Assembly (NCBI GenBank): GCA_963973455.1 | Contig: CAXAZF010000001.1 | Location: 62,001 to 126,000, forward strand | Direction: 5' to 3' | Length of the DNA: 64,000 nucleotides | Origin: Marixanthomonas sp002364245 | GTDB taxonomy: Bacteria > Bacteroidota > Bacteroidia > Flavobacteriales > Flavobacteriaceae | In this document: positions 7,328-15,792 of the stretch, one piece after another | How positions within the stretch are numbered: position 1 is the first letter of the stretch | Layout of the letters: every line of letters begins with the position of its first letter | The notes under the pieces: generated by a model | The model's input: only the letters and a program-made list of their open reading frames with translations | Database searches by the model: none | Told to the model about the DNA's origin: nothing | Made by a program: the position numbers and the translations under genes

Positions 7328-7840
7328 TTTTGCAACCAATTCTTCTACAATTTCTGAAACCATTTTATTATCTACTGAAACTGTTATAGCAGCTTTATTA
7401 TAGACAAAAGACCGCTCAAAAAGATGTTTCCTAATAAAGTCTTTAAGCAATTCCTTTGATTTCAAATGTGAAAGTAAAGGGCGTTTTTCCTTTTCTGAAG
7501 AAAGCCGCTCTGTCAAAACATCTAACGAAGCTTTTAAGTAAACCGAAACCACATTTTCATCTTTTAGTAAGTCATCCATAATAGTACCATAGCAAGGTGT
7601 TCCCCCACCGGTTGAAAGTACAACTTCATTTTCTTTTGAAAGTATGCTCCATAACACCTTATTTTCATTCTTTCTGAAATAAATTTCACCCTTATCTGAA
7701 AAAATAGCTGCAATTTTCTTCTCTTCTTTTTTTTCAATTTCAGTATCTAAATCTTTAAAAGTGTAATTTATTTTGTCAGATAATGCTTTTCCAACGGTAG
7801 TTTTACCGCTTCCCATATATCCAATTAGTATAATATTCAT
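7319..7840 (-). CDS. aroK: Shikimate kinase
   Basis: AroK phosphorylates shikimate at the 3-hydroxyl with ATP, the fifth step of the chorismate pathway to aromatic amino acids. The 173-residue protein has the Walker A loop GYMGSGKTT at residues 7-15, the shikimate-binding Asp in KDLDTEI, the Arg in GEIYFRKNE, the STGGGTPCY motif at about 77-85, and the lid Arg in KEKRPLL. Length is normal. It shares nine bases with the end of the convergent phosphoribosyltransferase gene. Confidence 0.95.
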   Translation of the reverse strand: MNIILIGYMGSGKTTVGKALSDKINYTFKDLDTEIEKKEEKKIAAIFSDKGEIYFRKNENKVLWSILSKENEVVLSTGGGTPCYGTIMDDLLKDENVVSVYLKASLDVLTERLSSEKEKRPLLSHLKSKELLKDFIRKHLFERSFVYNKAAITVSVDNKMVSEIVEELVAKLF

Positions 7841-7908
7841 AAAAAAAATCTCGGTTTTTATTGATTGTCAAAGGCTTTGTAAATTCTTCCAAATTTAATT
7901 GAAAATCC

Positions 7909-7941
7909 TTTGGAAAAATAGAATTAATGATAGTATATTTG
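7909..7941 (+). promoter_or_regulatory. Promoter of tRNA-Lys
   Basis: A full Bacteroidota promoter: TTTG at 7909-7912, a 21-base spacer, then the -7 box TATATTTG at 7934-7941. Transcription should start near 7948, about 55 bases before the mature tRNA. This is one of the best promoter matches in the window. Confidence 0.7.
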
Positions 7942-8001
7942 CACCCGCCAACGCAAAGAAATGCAATGGCACTTTAAAACTACCATTTTAAAGTAAATAA
8001 T

Positions 8002-8074
8002 GACCTGGTAGCTCAGTTGGTAGAGCATCTCCCTTTTAAGGAGAGGGTCCTGGGTTCGAGCCCCAGCCAGGTCA
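8002..8074 (+). tRNA. tRNA-Lys (anticodon UUU)
   Basis: A complete 73-base cloverleaf. The acceptor stem GACCTGG pairs with CCAGGTC, discriminator A. The D arm reads GCTCAGTTGGTAGAGC. The anticodon stem TCTCC/GGAGA closes the loop CTTTTAA with anticodon TTT. The T arm is CTGGG-TTCGAGC-CCCAG. CCA is not encoded. A terminator follows eight bases later, so it is transcribed alone. Confidence 0.98.
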
Positions 8075-8081
8075 CAGGTTA

Positions 8082-8118
8082 AAAACCCGTTCATTTAGAG
8101 CGGGTTTTTTATTTTTTT
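8082..8118 (+). terminator. Terminator of tRNA-Lys
   Basis: The CCCG/CGGG core with A/T extensions (arms about 8083-8092 and 8099-8108, one G-U pair) is followed by a long T-rich run. It starts directly after the tRNA. Confidence 0.8.
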
Positions 8119-8321
8119 ATAGTAAACCATTATAGAGCGAGAAGTTTACACTAAGCACAGTCAAAGTAAGTTCCTGCAAGGTTGCAATTCGTATTAAGCA
8201 CTTGTTCTTTTCGAGTAGTGTTTTTTTCAAACAATTTCTTCGCTTTATTAGCTACTACTCCATCAAAGCGTATGGTAAAAGCAATTGAAAATTAGATGCC
8301 ACGACAGACCATCAAATAGTC

Positions 8322-9068
8322 TCAGCTTTTAAGCAACGGTTTCAAAGTCTCCCACACGGTATTCGCCACTATTTTATGACCTTCAACAGTTGGATGAATT
8401 CCATCGGCTTGATTCAATGCTGCAACTCCACCAACATCTTTTAAAATAAAAGGAATAAACGCAATGTTGTTTTCTTCCGCCAAGTCTGCATATAACTGTT
8501 TGAAACCACTTGTATATTCCTGCCCCATGTTTGGGGGCAGTTGCATACCTGCAAGAATGATTTTTGTTTCGGGACTTTTTTCTCTCACCACGTCGATGAT
8601 TGCCTGTAAATTAGAGCGTGTTTCAGATAAAGCCACGCCACGTAAGCCATCATTAGCACCTAGTTCCAATACAAAAATAGCGGCATCCTGTTTTATCACC
8701 CAATCAATACGGCTTTTACCTCCAGCGGATGTTTCGCCACTTACCCCAGAATTGATCACCGTATAGTCTAAACCTAATGAATCAATTTTTTTTTGCACGA
8801 CTGCAGGGTAAGCATTATCGCTATCGTCCAGCCCATAACCAGCAGTAATACTGTCCCCAAAAAATAGAATGTTCTTAGTTGCCGTTTTGGTTTCTTCGGT
8901 ACCTTCTGTCTGTTCCTCGGTTTTTTGATCTTTACTCGCTTTTTCAGTTTTCACTTCACCACAAGACAAAAGAAATAGGGCTACGAAAAAATAACTAAAC
9001 TTTATGAGTCTCAGCCCAAATGTCGTTGGTAAGTTAGAATAAAAATGTTTATTATATGCGTTGAACAT
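8322..9068 (-). CDS. GDSL-type esterase/lysophospholipase lipoprotein, TesA-like
   Basis: A 248-residue SGNH hydrolase related to E. coli TesA (thioesterase I/lysophospholipase L1). Block I carries the nucleophile Ser in FFGDSITAGYG (about residues 67-77), the oxyanion Asn lies in LGANDGLRG, and the catalytic Asp and His lie in DGIHPTVEGH near the end. The signal region ends at a lipobox (FLLSC), followed by a Lys/Glu/Thr-rich linker, so it is probably outer-membrane anchored. The frame is open to 9182, but that would overlap the divergent ABC gene, so I choose 9068. It is divergent from a ybbA-ybbP-like pair, the same neighbours as tesA in E. coli. Confidence 0.9.
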   Translation of the reverse strand: MFNAYNKHFYSNLPTTFGLRLIKFSYFFVALFLLSCGEVKTEKASKDQKTEEQTEGTEETKTATKNILFFGDSITAGYGLDDSDNAYPAVVQKKIDSLGLDYTVINSGVSGETSAGGKSRIDWVIKQDAAIFVLELGANDGLRGVALSETRSNLQAIIDVVREKSPETKIILAGMQLPPNMGQEYTSGFKQLYADLAEENNIAFIPFILKDVGGVAALNQADGIHPTVEGHKIVANTVWETLKPLLKS

Positions 9069-9099
9069 ACGTTGTAATTTAAAGTAAGAAAGTAAGACC

Positions 9100-9789
9100 A
9101 TGTCAAAGATATTAAAGATTACCGGTTTGGAAAAGACATATGCCAGTGGTAACAAGCAATTAACAGTTTTGCAAGACATCACGTTCGATGTTGAAAAAGG
9201 TCAAACCTTTTCAATCGTAGGACCTTCGGGAAGCGGCAAGACCACATTATTGGGGTTATCAGCCGGATTAGATGCACCCAATGCGGGTTCCGTAGCATTA
9301 TGCGGACAGGATTTGAAAAGCCTGGATGAAGATCAACGTGCCCAATTACGAAACAAGGAAGTAGGGTTTATATTTCAGAATTTTCAATTGTTGCCAACCC
9401 TTACAGCGCTTGAAAATGTGAGTGTACCTTTAGAACTACAAGGTGCAACAGACGCGATACAAAAAAGCAAAAGTTTATTAGAAAAGGTAGGTTTAGCAGA
9501 CCGCATTCATCACTATCCATCACAATTATCTGGCGGCGAACAGCAACGTGTGGCATTAGCAAGAGCATTTTCAAACACCCCTTCTATCCTATTTGCAGAT
9601 GAACCTACAGGAAACCTAGATGCCGAAACCGGTGAAAAGGTAATCCAATTATTATTAGACCTGAATAAAGAAAACGGAACCACCTTGGTAATCATCACCC
9701 ACAATTTAGAATTAGCCAACCGTACGCAACAAATATTGACGCTAAAAGGTGGAAAAATAGTAACCAATCAACCTACTCCTATATCTTGA
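9100..9789 (+). CDS. ABC transporter ATP-binding protein, YbbA/LolD-like
   Basis: A 229-residue ATPase of the MacB/LolD group. It has Walker A GPSGSGKTTL (about 44-53), the Q-loop in FIFQNFQLLPTLTALENV, the signature LSGGEQQRVALARAF, Walker B ILFADEPTGNLD and the H-loop ITHN. It powers the following permease. The four bases TTGA are shared between its stop and the TTG start of the permease gene, so the two are coupled. By analogy with E. coli YbbA-YbbP it may extract or move lipids or lipoproteins, but no substrate is proven. Confidence 0.93.
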   Translation: MSKILKITGLEKTYASGNKQLTVLQDITFDVEKGQTFSIVGPSGSGKTTLLGLSAGLDAPNAGSVALCGQDLKSLDEDQRAQLRNKEVGFIFQNFQLLPTLTALENVSVPLELQGATDAIQKSKSLLEKVGLADRIHHYPSQLSGGEQQRVALARAFSNTPSILFADEPTGNLDAETGEKVIQLLLDLNKENGTTLVIITHNLELANRTQQILTLKGGKIVTNQPTPIS

Positions 9790-12332
9790 ACAATCTTAAT
9801 CCCAACAAAAATTTAAATATATCTTGGCTTTTTAAAATGGCTTGGCGTGATGCCAAGGCCAGTAAAGTGCGCTTAATTTTATTTATGGCATCGATCATTT
9901 TGGGTATTGCAGCGGTCGTTTCCATACAGTTATTCAGCACAAACTTAAAAGATAATATTCAACGCCAATCAAAAACCTTGATGGGTGCCGATTTTATTAT
10001 CGATGCGAAGCAAGTACCGACAGAACGCGCGCAAGCAATAATCGATTCGCTACAACCAGATGCTCGTGAAGTCAACTTTGTATCTATGGTTGCTTTCCCG
10101 AAAAATGGAGGCACCAAATTGGTAAAGGTACGTGGTCTAGAAGGTGGTTTTCCTATGTACGGCGATATAGAAACCCAACCGGCTGCAGTAGCAAAAACCT
10201 TTCAAGAATCGGGTGGTGCTTTAGTGGATGCCACGCTCATGCTTCAGTTTAATGTAAAACCGGGCGATTCTATAAAAGTAGGCGAACTAACCATTCCCAT
10301 TGCGGGTGCTTTACAATCGATTCCGGGAAGCTCTGCCGTTTCAAGTTCTGTGGCACCGCCTGTTATCATTCCCTATCGATTTGTAGCAGCTACAGATTTG
10401 TTACAGTTTGGAAGTCGAAAAGAATACCAATATTTCTATAAAGTGGCAGATACGGTTAACCTAACAAAGCTTCAAGACAAGCTTGAGCCCCAATTGGATA
10501 TAGAAGACGCCGATTTAGACACACATACAAGCACTACTGAACGCTTGGGCAGACGGTATGACAATGTGGGTAAATTTTTAAATTTGGCCGCTTTTATTGC
10601 ATTACTTTTAGGATGTATCGGTATCGCCAGTTCGGTACATATTTACATCAAGGAAAAGTTAAGTGCCATTGCCATTTTAAAATGTATGGGCGCCTCCAGA
10701 CTTCAAAGTTTTCTAATTTTTTTGATTCAAATTGCTGGAATTGGAATCATTGGAGGACTTATTGGTTCGTTCATAGGCATCGTTGTTCAGGAATTATTTC
10801 CGTTTTTGCTAAAAGAATTTTTGCCTTTTGACCTTACCATTACCATCACGGCACAGCCTATTATTATTGGCGTGTTGCTGGGGTTATGTATGTCTGTTTT
10901 ATTTGCACTACTCCCGTTGTTGAGAACTTGGTATGTATCGCCTTTAGATGTATTGCGTGTGGATGAGAATTCGTCTCAAGAACCTCGCAACATACGTTTT
11001 TTGGTGTTTGGAACTATTTTGGTGTTTCTATTTTTATTTTCATTTTGGCTTATTAAAGATGCATTGTACGCGTTGGCTTTTGTAGGTGGAACTGTTATTA
11101 CCTTTGCGATATTAGCAGGTGTCGCTTCGTTTTTTATAAGAATGGTGAAACGTTTTTTTCCGAAGCGTTGGAGCTTTACCGCACGACAAAGCCTATTAAA
11201 TCTGTTTAGACCCAACAATCAAACAGTTGTATTGGTTGTTGCCATAGGTTTGGGAACCTTTTTAATTAGCACCTTGTATTTTACCAAAGATATTCTGTTG
11301 GCAAAGACAGAAATTGGACAAACCGCTGAAAACGCCAATATCATCATCTTAGATATTCAAACGGAACAGCGTGATTCAGTAGCCAAAAATATTACCAATA
11401 AAGATTTACCTGTGCTCAATAACATTCCTTTGGTGACCATGCGAATGCATAGCATCAACGGGACGTTAGTAAATAAAATTCGTCAAGACACCACACGACA
11501 AGTACGCGGTTGGATTTTGAACCATGAGTTTAGAACCACTTATCGCGATGCCCTTACCCCTTCTGAAGAATTATTGGAAGGCACGTGGACCCCACAAAAA
11601 AAGGAAGGCGACCCCGTATTCATATCCATTTCAGAAAATCTCGCTGAAGATGCTAAACTAGATGTTGGCGATCCAGTTGTTTTTAATGTACAGGGCATGT
11701 TAATGAAAACCATCGTTGGTAGTATTCGTCAAGTTGATTGGGCACAAATGCAGCTTAATTTTTCCGTGGTGTTTCCTAAAGGCGTTTTGGAACAAGCACC
11801 ACAGTTCCATGTTTTTACAACCCATGTGCCAGATGAAGAAGGTTCTGCAAAATTACAACGGGATCTGGTCGCTAAATTCCCGAACGTGACAATTATCGAT
11901 CTACGACAGGTCTATACCGTAGTAGAAGATATATTAGAGCAAGTATCTTGGGTTATCAATTTTATGGCCTTTTTTAGTATTCTTACGGGTATTATTGTAC
12001 TGATCGGCTCCGTACGAACAAGCAAATACCAACGGATTAAAGAAAGTGTGTTGCTTCGTACATTGGGTGCAAAAAACAAACAGATATTAAAGATTTCTGC
12101 ATTGGAATATGTTTTTTTAGGCCTACTAGGTAGTTTGGTTGGGATTATTCTGGCCTTGGTAAGCAGCCTGTGTTTGGCACTGTTTATATTCGAGGAACCT
12201 TTTGTACCGTCCTTGATTCCATTTGTGGTATTTCTACCGGGAATTACACTACTGGTGTTAGCCATTGGCTTAAGTAACATCCAAACCGTATTACGTAGTT
12301 CCCCTTTAGAGGTATTGCGTAAAGAAGGCTAA
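9786..12332 (+). CDS. ABC transporter permease, YbbP/FtsX-type (large, two FtsX domains)
   Basis: An 848-residue inner-membrane protein. The layout is: one N-terminal helix (about 27-47), a large periplasmic domain, a first FtsX block of three helices (about 265-385), a linking helix pair, a second periplasmic domain, and a final FtsX block (about 720-848) ending in SSPLEVLRKEG. The first block also carries the typical coupling sequence AILKCMGASRLQSF, and the second LLRTLGAKNKQILK. The start codon is TTG, overlapping the ATPase stop. Size and double FtsX organisation match E. coli YbbP. Part of a tesA/ybbA/ybbP neighbourhood. Confidence 0.92.
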   Translation: MNNLNPNKNLNISWLFKMAWRDAKASKVRLILFMASIILGIAAVVSIQLFSTNLKDNIQRQSKTLMGADFIIDAKQVPTERAQAIIDSLQPDAREVNFVSMVAFPKNGGTKLVKVRGLEGGFPMYGDIETQPAAVAKTFQESGGALVDATLMLQFNVKPGDSIKVGELTIPIAGALQSIPGSSAVSSSVAPPVIIPYRFVAATDLLQFGSRKEYQYFYKVADTVNLTKLQDKLEPQLDIEDADLDTHTSTTERLGRRYDNVGKFLNLAAFIALLLGCIGIASSVHIYIKEKLSAIAILKCMGASRLQSFLIFLIQIAGIGIIGGLIGSFIGIVVQELFPFLLKEFLPFDLTITITAQPIIIGVLLGLCMSVLFALLPLLRTWYVSPLDVLRVDENSSQEPRNIRFLVFGTILVFLFLFSFWLIKDALYALAFVGGTVITFAILAGVASFFIRMVKRFFPKRWSFTARQSLLNLFRPNNQTVVLVVAIGLGTFLISTLYFTKDILLAKTEIGQTAENANIIILDIQTEQRDSVAKNITNKDLPVLNNIPLVTMRMHSINGTLVNKIRQDTTRQVRGWILNHEFRTTYRDALTPSEELLEGTWTPQKKEGDPVFISISENLAEDAKLDVGDPVVFNVQGMLMKTIVGSIRQVDWAQMQLNFSVVFPKGVLEQAPQFHVFTTHVPDEEGSAKLQRDLVAKFPNVTIIDLRQVYTVVEDILEQVSWVINFMAFFSILTGIIVLIGSVRTSKYQRIKESVLLRTLGAKNKQILKISALEYVFLGLLGSLVGIILALVSSLCLALFIFEEPFVPSLIPFVVFLPGITLLVLAIGLSNIQTVLRSSPLEVLRKEG

Positions 12333-12395
12333 TGCATATAATTTTAATACGTTATATTTCAGGTGTTTATTCTGGTTTTTTGTATCTTCTATAGT

Positions 12396-12857
12396 ATGCA
12401 ATTCAAACAATACAAATACATCATCCCACTATTTTTACTGTCCATAGTTGTCCTATTATTCGGTTGTGCGGAAACCATAGAAGAAAAGAAAAAGATGACC
12501 ACCATGACAGTTACGGCTACAGCCTACAACTCAGTTGAGCACCAAACCAAAAAAGGGAATCCGTCCTTAGCTGCTTGGGGTGATATTTTAGAACCCGGAG
12601 AAAGCGCCATTGCCGTATCACGCGACCTCATCAAAATGGGACTAGATCACAATGAGGAAACCGAGATCGATGGTCTACCGGGCACATATATTGTAAAAGA
12701 CAAAATGAACAAGCGCTGGAAAAAGAAAATAGATATCTATATGGGTCTGGATGAAAACGCTGCTCGGGAATGGGGCAAGAAAAAAGTAGAGATCCGGTTT
12801 AATAAAAGGGACCGACCACATGATAAGTTTTCTAGACAGGCGAATGAAAATGGATAG
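12396..12857 (+). CDS. 3D-domain (double-psi beta-barrel) lipoprotein
   Basis: A 153-residue predicted lipoprotein: the hydrophobic signal ends at the lipobox LLFGC. The rest is a 3D domain as found in MltA and resuscitation-factor-like proteins. It has the opening VTATAYNS, AWGD and LEPGESAIAVSRDL, then DKMNKRW and the Asp-containing KIDIYMG, then AREWGKKKVEIRF. The family is linked to cell-wall binding or lytic transglycosylase activity, but this short protein has no other domain, so its activity is uncertain. The frame opens at a GTG at 12363; the ATG at 12396 gives a clean signal peptide. Confidence 0.75.
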   Translation: MQFKQYKYIIPLFLLSIVVLLFGCAETIEEKKKMTTMTVTATAYNSVEHQTKKGNPSLAAWGDILEPGESAIAVSRDLIKMGLDHNEETEIDGLPGTYIVKDKMNKRWKKKIDIYMGLDENAAREWGKKKVEIRFNKRDRPHDKFSRQANENG

Positions 12858-13140
12858 AAGAGTTAAGTTTTCAAATAGAATCGATTGTTACAATTTATAC
12901 TATTTCATACATATAGAACTGTATTTTCAAAATCTTTGTCTCGATCATTAACTTCTATAACACCCAACACACTCTGTTTCACAGAACACCCTATACAAAG
13001 TTTGTTAATTAAAACAGACCAAAGTAAAAGTCTTAAATAATTCAAAAAAACAACGAAGCATTTTAATGTAAATTACAGCCACTATTACCTAAAATATCTA
13101 TATTTGCAATCCGCTTTAAAAAGCACCTCTTTATAGCTAA
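12858..13140. other. AT-rich intergenic region before tRNA-Leu
   Basis: These 283 bases have no supported gene. The only recognisable element is the tRNA-Leu -7 box near the right end. No hairpin with a T-run was found after the 3D-domain gene. Confidence 0.5.
13099..13106 (+). promoter_or_regulatory. -7 box of tRNA-Leu
   Basis: A perfect TATATTTG followed by C, 34 bases before the mature tRNA. A clear TTG at -33 is missing. Confidence 0.55.
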
Positions 13141-13224
13141 GCCCAGGTGCTGGAACTGGTAGACAGGCATGGTTGAGGGCCATGTGTCCATTAGGGCGTA
13201 TGGGTTCGACTCCCATCCTGGGCA
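13141..13224 (+). tRNA. tRNA-Leu (anticodon GAG)
   Basis: An 84-base class II tRNA. The acceptor stem GCCCAGG pairs with CCTGGGC, discriminator A. The anticodon stem CATGG/CCATG encloses the loop TTGAGGG with anticodon GAG. A long variable arm (TGTCCATTAGGGCG) precedes the T arm ATGGG-TTCGACT-CCCAT. CCA is not encoded. Confidence 0.97.
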
Positions 13225-13357
13225 CTTATTTATCTTACTACTTCTTTTATTGCTTTCGCTATGAGATGTTTAGCTTTCACTTAATTAAACTAAACAAAAG
13301 TATCCGGTTTCTTTTTTCTTTTTAGTAATTTGGGCTTTGTAATAACTATTCACCATA

Positions 13358-14269
13358 ATGGCTGTAGCAACAAAGTTTAGCATTAAAGACCTTGAAAACC
13401 TCAGTGGTATTAAAGCACACACAATACGTATTTGGGAAAAGAGATACAACCTGCTCGAACCGGAACGTACCGATACAAACATCCGTGAGTATTCTGTTGA
13501 AAATTTAAAGAAGCTTCTAAATGTAGCTTTTTTATATAATTCCGGTTTAAAAATTTCTAAAATAGCAGCCTTAACCAACAGTGAGATTATTGACGAAGTA
13601 GAAAGTTATATTTCTGAAAATAAAGAAGAACACGCCATCAGTGTACTCAAAACAGCAATGTTTGAGTTTAATTACCCGCTTTTTTCAAGCACACTTTACA
13701 AATTAGAAAAAACTAAGAGTTTCAGGGAGTTATTTTTTGATGTATTTATCCCTCTTTTGAATGAACTGGGAACCTTATGGCATACCGGAACCATAGACCC
13801 AGCCCACGAACATTTTATTTCAGAATTGATTAAACAAAAGATTATAGTCAATATTGAAGCGCTTCAGAAAAAAGAAGCTTCTAAAGACTCCCCTACTTTT
13901 TGCCTATACCTCCCATACCATGAAATTCATGAAATAGGATTGCTGTTCGCCCATTATGAAATTTTAAACGCTGGTTTTAATACCATTTATTTAGGCACCA
14001 ATATTCCGTTACAGGATTTGAAGCACGTTTTAAAACATCATAAAAACATAATATTCTTATCCTATTTTACCGTAAAACCTGAAAAAAGATCCATTAAGGA
14101 GTATATTGATGCGTATCTTGAAACAATAAGTGATTCCGAAAATGAAAAGCTTTGGCTTATGGGAAGAAGAATACAGAAAACAGACACCCGTAACTGGCCA
14201 TCAAACATTTCTACAATTAAAGATCATCAAGGCTTGATTAAACAACTTGAAACTTTAAAAAAATCATAA
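13358..14269 (+). CDS. MerR-family regulator with cobalamin-binding domain, CarH/LitR-type
   Basis: A 303-residue regulator. The MerR winged helix occupies residues 6-75 (FSIKDLENLSGIKAHTIRIWEKRY). A four-helix B12-binding cap follows with the CarH motif W-x9-EH exactly present (W141 to E151-H152). The Rossmann-like B12 domain carries E-x-H-x-x-G (E189, H191, G194), where the His is the cobalt ligand in CarH. In such proteins adenosylcobalamin drives a DNA-binding tetramer in the dark, and light releases it. It lies directly upstream of the carotenoid genes on the same strand, so it probably represses them in the dark. The family motifs are seen; the light response is inferred. Confidence 0.9.
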   Translation: MAVATKFSIKDLENLSGIKAHTIRIWEKRYNLLEPERTDTNIREYSVENLKKLLNVAFLYNSGLKISKIAALTNSEIIDEVESYISENKEEHAISVLKTAMFEFNYPLFSSTLYKLEKTKSFRELFFDVFIPLLNELGTLWHTGTIDPAHEHFISELIKQKIIVNIEALQKKEASKDSPTFCLYLPYHEIHEIGLLFAHYEILNAGFNTIYLGTNIPLQDLKHVLKHHKNIIFLSYFTVKPEKRSIKEYIDAYLETISDSENEKLWLMGRRIQKTDTRNWPSNISTIKDHQGLIKQLETLKKS

Positions 14270-14289
14270 CGTTTACAAACAAATTTATT

Positions 14290-14323
14290 TTTGTTTAATT
14301 ATTACGTATATTTGTTAAACAAA
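14290..14323. promoter_or_regulatory. crtI promoter with overlapping palindromic operator candidate
   Basis: The -7 box TATATTTG lies at 14307-14314, 12 bases before the crtI ATG. A 9-base perfect inverted repeat brackets it: TTTGTTTAA at 14290-14298 and TTAAACAAA at 14315-14323. The right arm is part of a 13-base palindrome TTTGTTAAACAAA (14311-14323) covering the end of the -7 box. A related half-palindrome GTTTACAAAC lies at 14271-14280. A regulator bound here would block transcription, which fits the CarH-type protein encoded just upstream. Confidence 0.5.
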
Positions 14324-14325
14324 CT

Positions 14326-15792
14326 ATGAAAAAAGTTACAATAATTGGTTCTGGTTTTTCGTCTTTGGCGGCTGCTTGTTACCTTTCAAAAGAAGGAAAT
14401 GAAGTTACCATTTATGAAAAAAATAAAACCGTTGGTGGTAGGGCACGGCAACTAAAAAAAGAAGGTTTTACTTTTGATATAGGCCCAACCTGGTACTGGA
14501 TGCCAGATGTTTTTGAGCGCTTTTTTTCAGACTTTAACAAACACCCTTCTACCTATTACGACTTAATAAAATTAAACCCTGCTTATAGTGTTTACTTTGG
14601 AAAAAAGGAACAAATAACAATCGAGGACACGCTCGAAAAAATATCTGTCGCTTTTGAAAAAGAAGAACCGGGTAGTGCGCAAAAACTAAATAAATTCATT
14701 GCCAAAGCTCAAAATAACTACGATGTAGCCATAAAAGATTTGGTATATAGACCGGGCGTCTCCCCTTTTGAATTGGTAACCCCGGTCACCATGAAAAAAA
14801 TAGGACAGTTTTTTAGTACCATTAGCAAAGAGGTTAGAAAAGAATTTAACAACCCGAAGTTGATTTCCATCTTAGAGTTTCCTGTACTTTTTTTAGGGGC
14901 CAAACCATCCAACACACCCGCTTTTTACAGTTTTATGAATTATGCCGATTTCGGTCTCGGCACGTTTCATCCTAAAAACGGAATGTATAGTGTTATTGAA
15001 GGCATGAAATCGTTAGCTGAAGAGCTGGGCGTAACCATTAAAACCGAACATAATGTTGAGAAAATAGTAGTTGAAAATAATACTGCTTCAGCTTTAAAAA
15101 TTAATGGCGAAACCATTGCCGCCGACATTGTTGTAAGTGGAGCCGATTATCACCATACGGAAACGTTACTTGATAAACCATACCGCCAATACTCTGAAGC
15201 ATATTGGGACAAGAAAACCTTCGCCCCTTCTTCCCTGTTGTTTTACGTAGGTTTTGATAAAAAGATTGAAAACGTAGATCACCATACTTTGTTTTTTGAT
15301 GTCGATTTTGAAGCACATTCAAAAGCCATTTATGATGATCCAGAATGGCCAGAAAAACCATTGTTTTATGCTAGTTTTCCTTCAAAAACAGATAGAAATG
15401 CAGCCCCTGAAGGAAAAGAAGCAGGAATTTTCTTAATCCCCTTAGCCCCCGGTTTACAAGACACACCTGAAATTAGGCAAGAATACTTTGAAAAAATAAT
15501 TACAAGATTTGAAAATCTTACCAACCAAGAAGTGAAAAATTACGTTATATTTAAAGAGTCCTTTTGTGTTAACGATTTTGTTGAAGAATATAATTCATAC
15601 AAAGGGAATGCGTACGGGCTTGCAAATACGTTGCTGCAAACTGCTTTTTTACGTCCAAGCTTAAAGAGCAATAAGGTTAAAAACCTATTTTTTACAGGAC
15701 AATTAACCGTTCCGGGACCAGGTGTTCCGCCTTCTTTAATTTCTGGAAAATTAGTAGCTGGTTTAGTACAAAAACAAATAGAAAAATCGTGA
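14326..15792 (+). CDS. crtI: Phytoene desaturase (CrtI type)
   Basis: A 488-residue FAD-dependent desaturase that converts phytoene to lycopene in the membrane. The N-terminal dinucleotide fold is TIIGSGFSSLAAACYLSKEG (residues 4-23), with Ser in place of the last Gly of GxGxxG. GGRARQLKKEGFTFDIGPTW follows. The C-terminal FAD-binding signature FTGQLTVPGPGVPPSLISGK is near residues 460-480. Length is typical. It starts the carotenoid operon, and its TGA stop overlaps the GTG start of crtB. Confidence 0.95.
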   Translation: MKKVTIIGSGFSSLAAACYLSKEGNEVTIYEKNKTVGGRARQLKKEGFTFDIGPTWYWMPDVFERFFSDFNKHPSTYYDLIKLNPAYSVYFGKKEQITIEDTLEKISVAFEKEEPGSAQKLNKFIAKAQNNYDVAIKDLVYRPGVSPFELVTPVTMKKIGQFFSTISKEVRKEFNNPKLISILEFPVLFLGAKPSNTPAFYSFMNYADFGLGTFHPKNGMYSVIEGMKSLAEELGVTIKTEHNVEKIVVENNTASALKINGETIAADIVVSGADYHHTETLLDKPYRQYSEAYWDKKTFAPSSLLFYVGFDKKIENVDHHTLFFDVDFEAHSKAIYDDPEWPEKPLFYASFPSKTDRNAAPEGKEAGIFLIPLAPGLQDTPEIRQEYFEKIITRFENLTNQEVKNYVIFKESFCVNDFVEEYNSYKGNAYGLANTLLQTAFLRPSLKSNKVKNLFFTGQLTVPGPGVPPSLISGKLVAGLVQKQIEKS

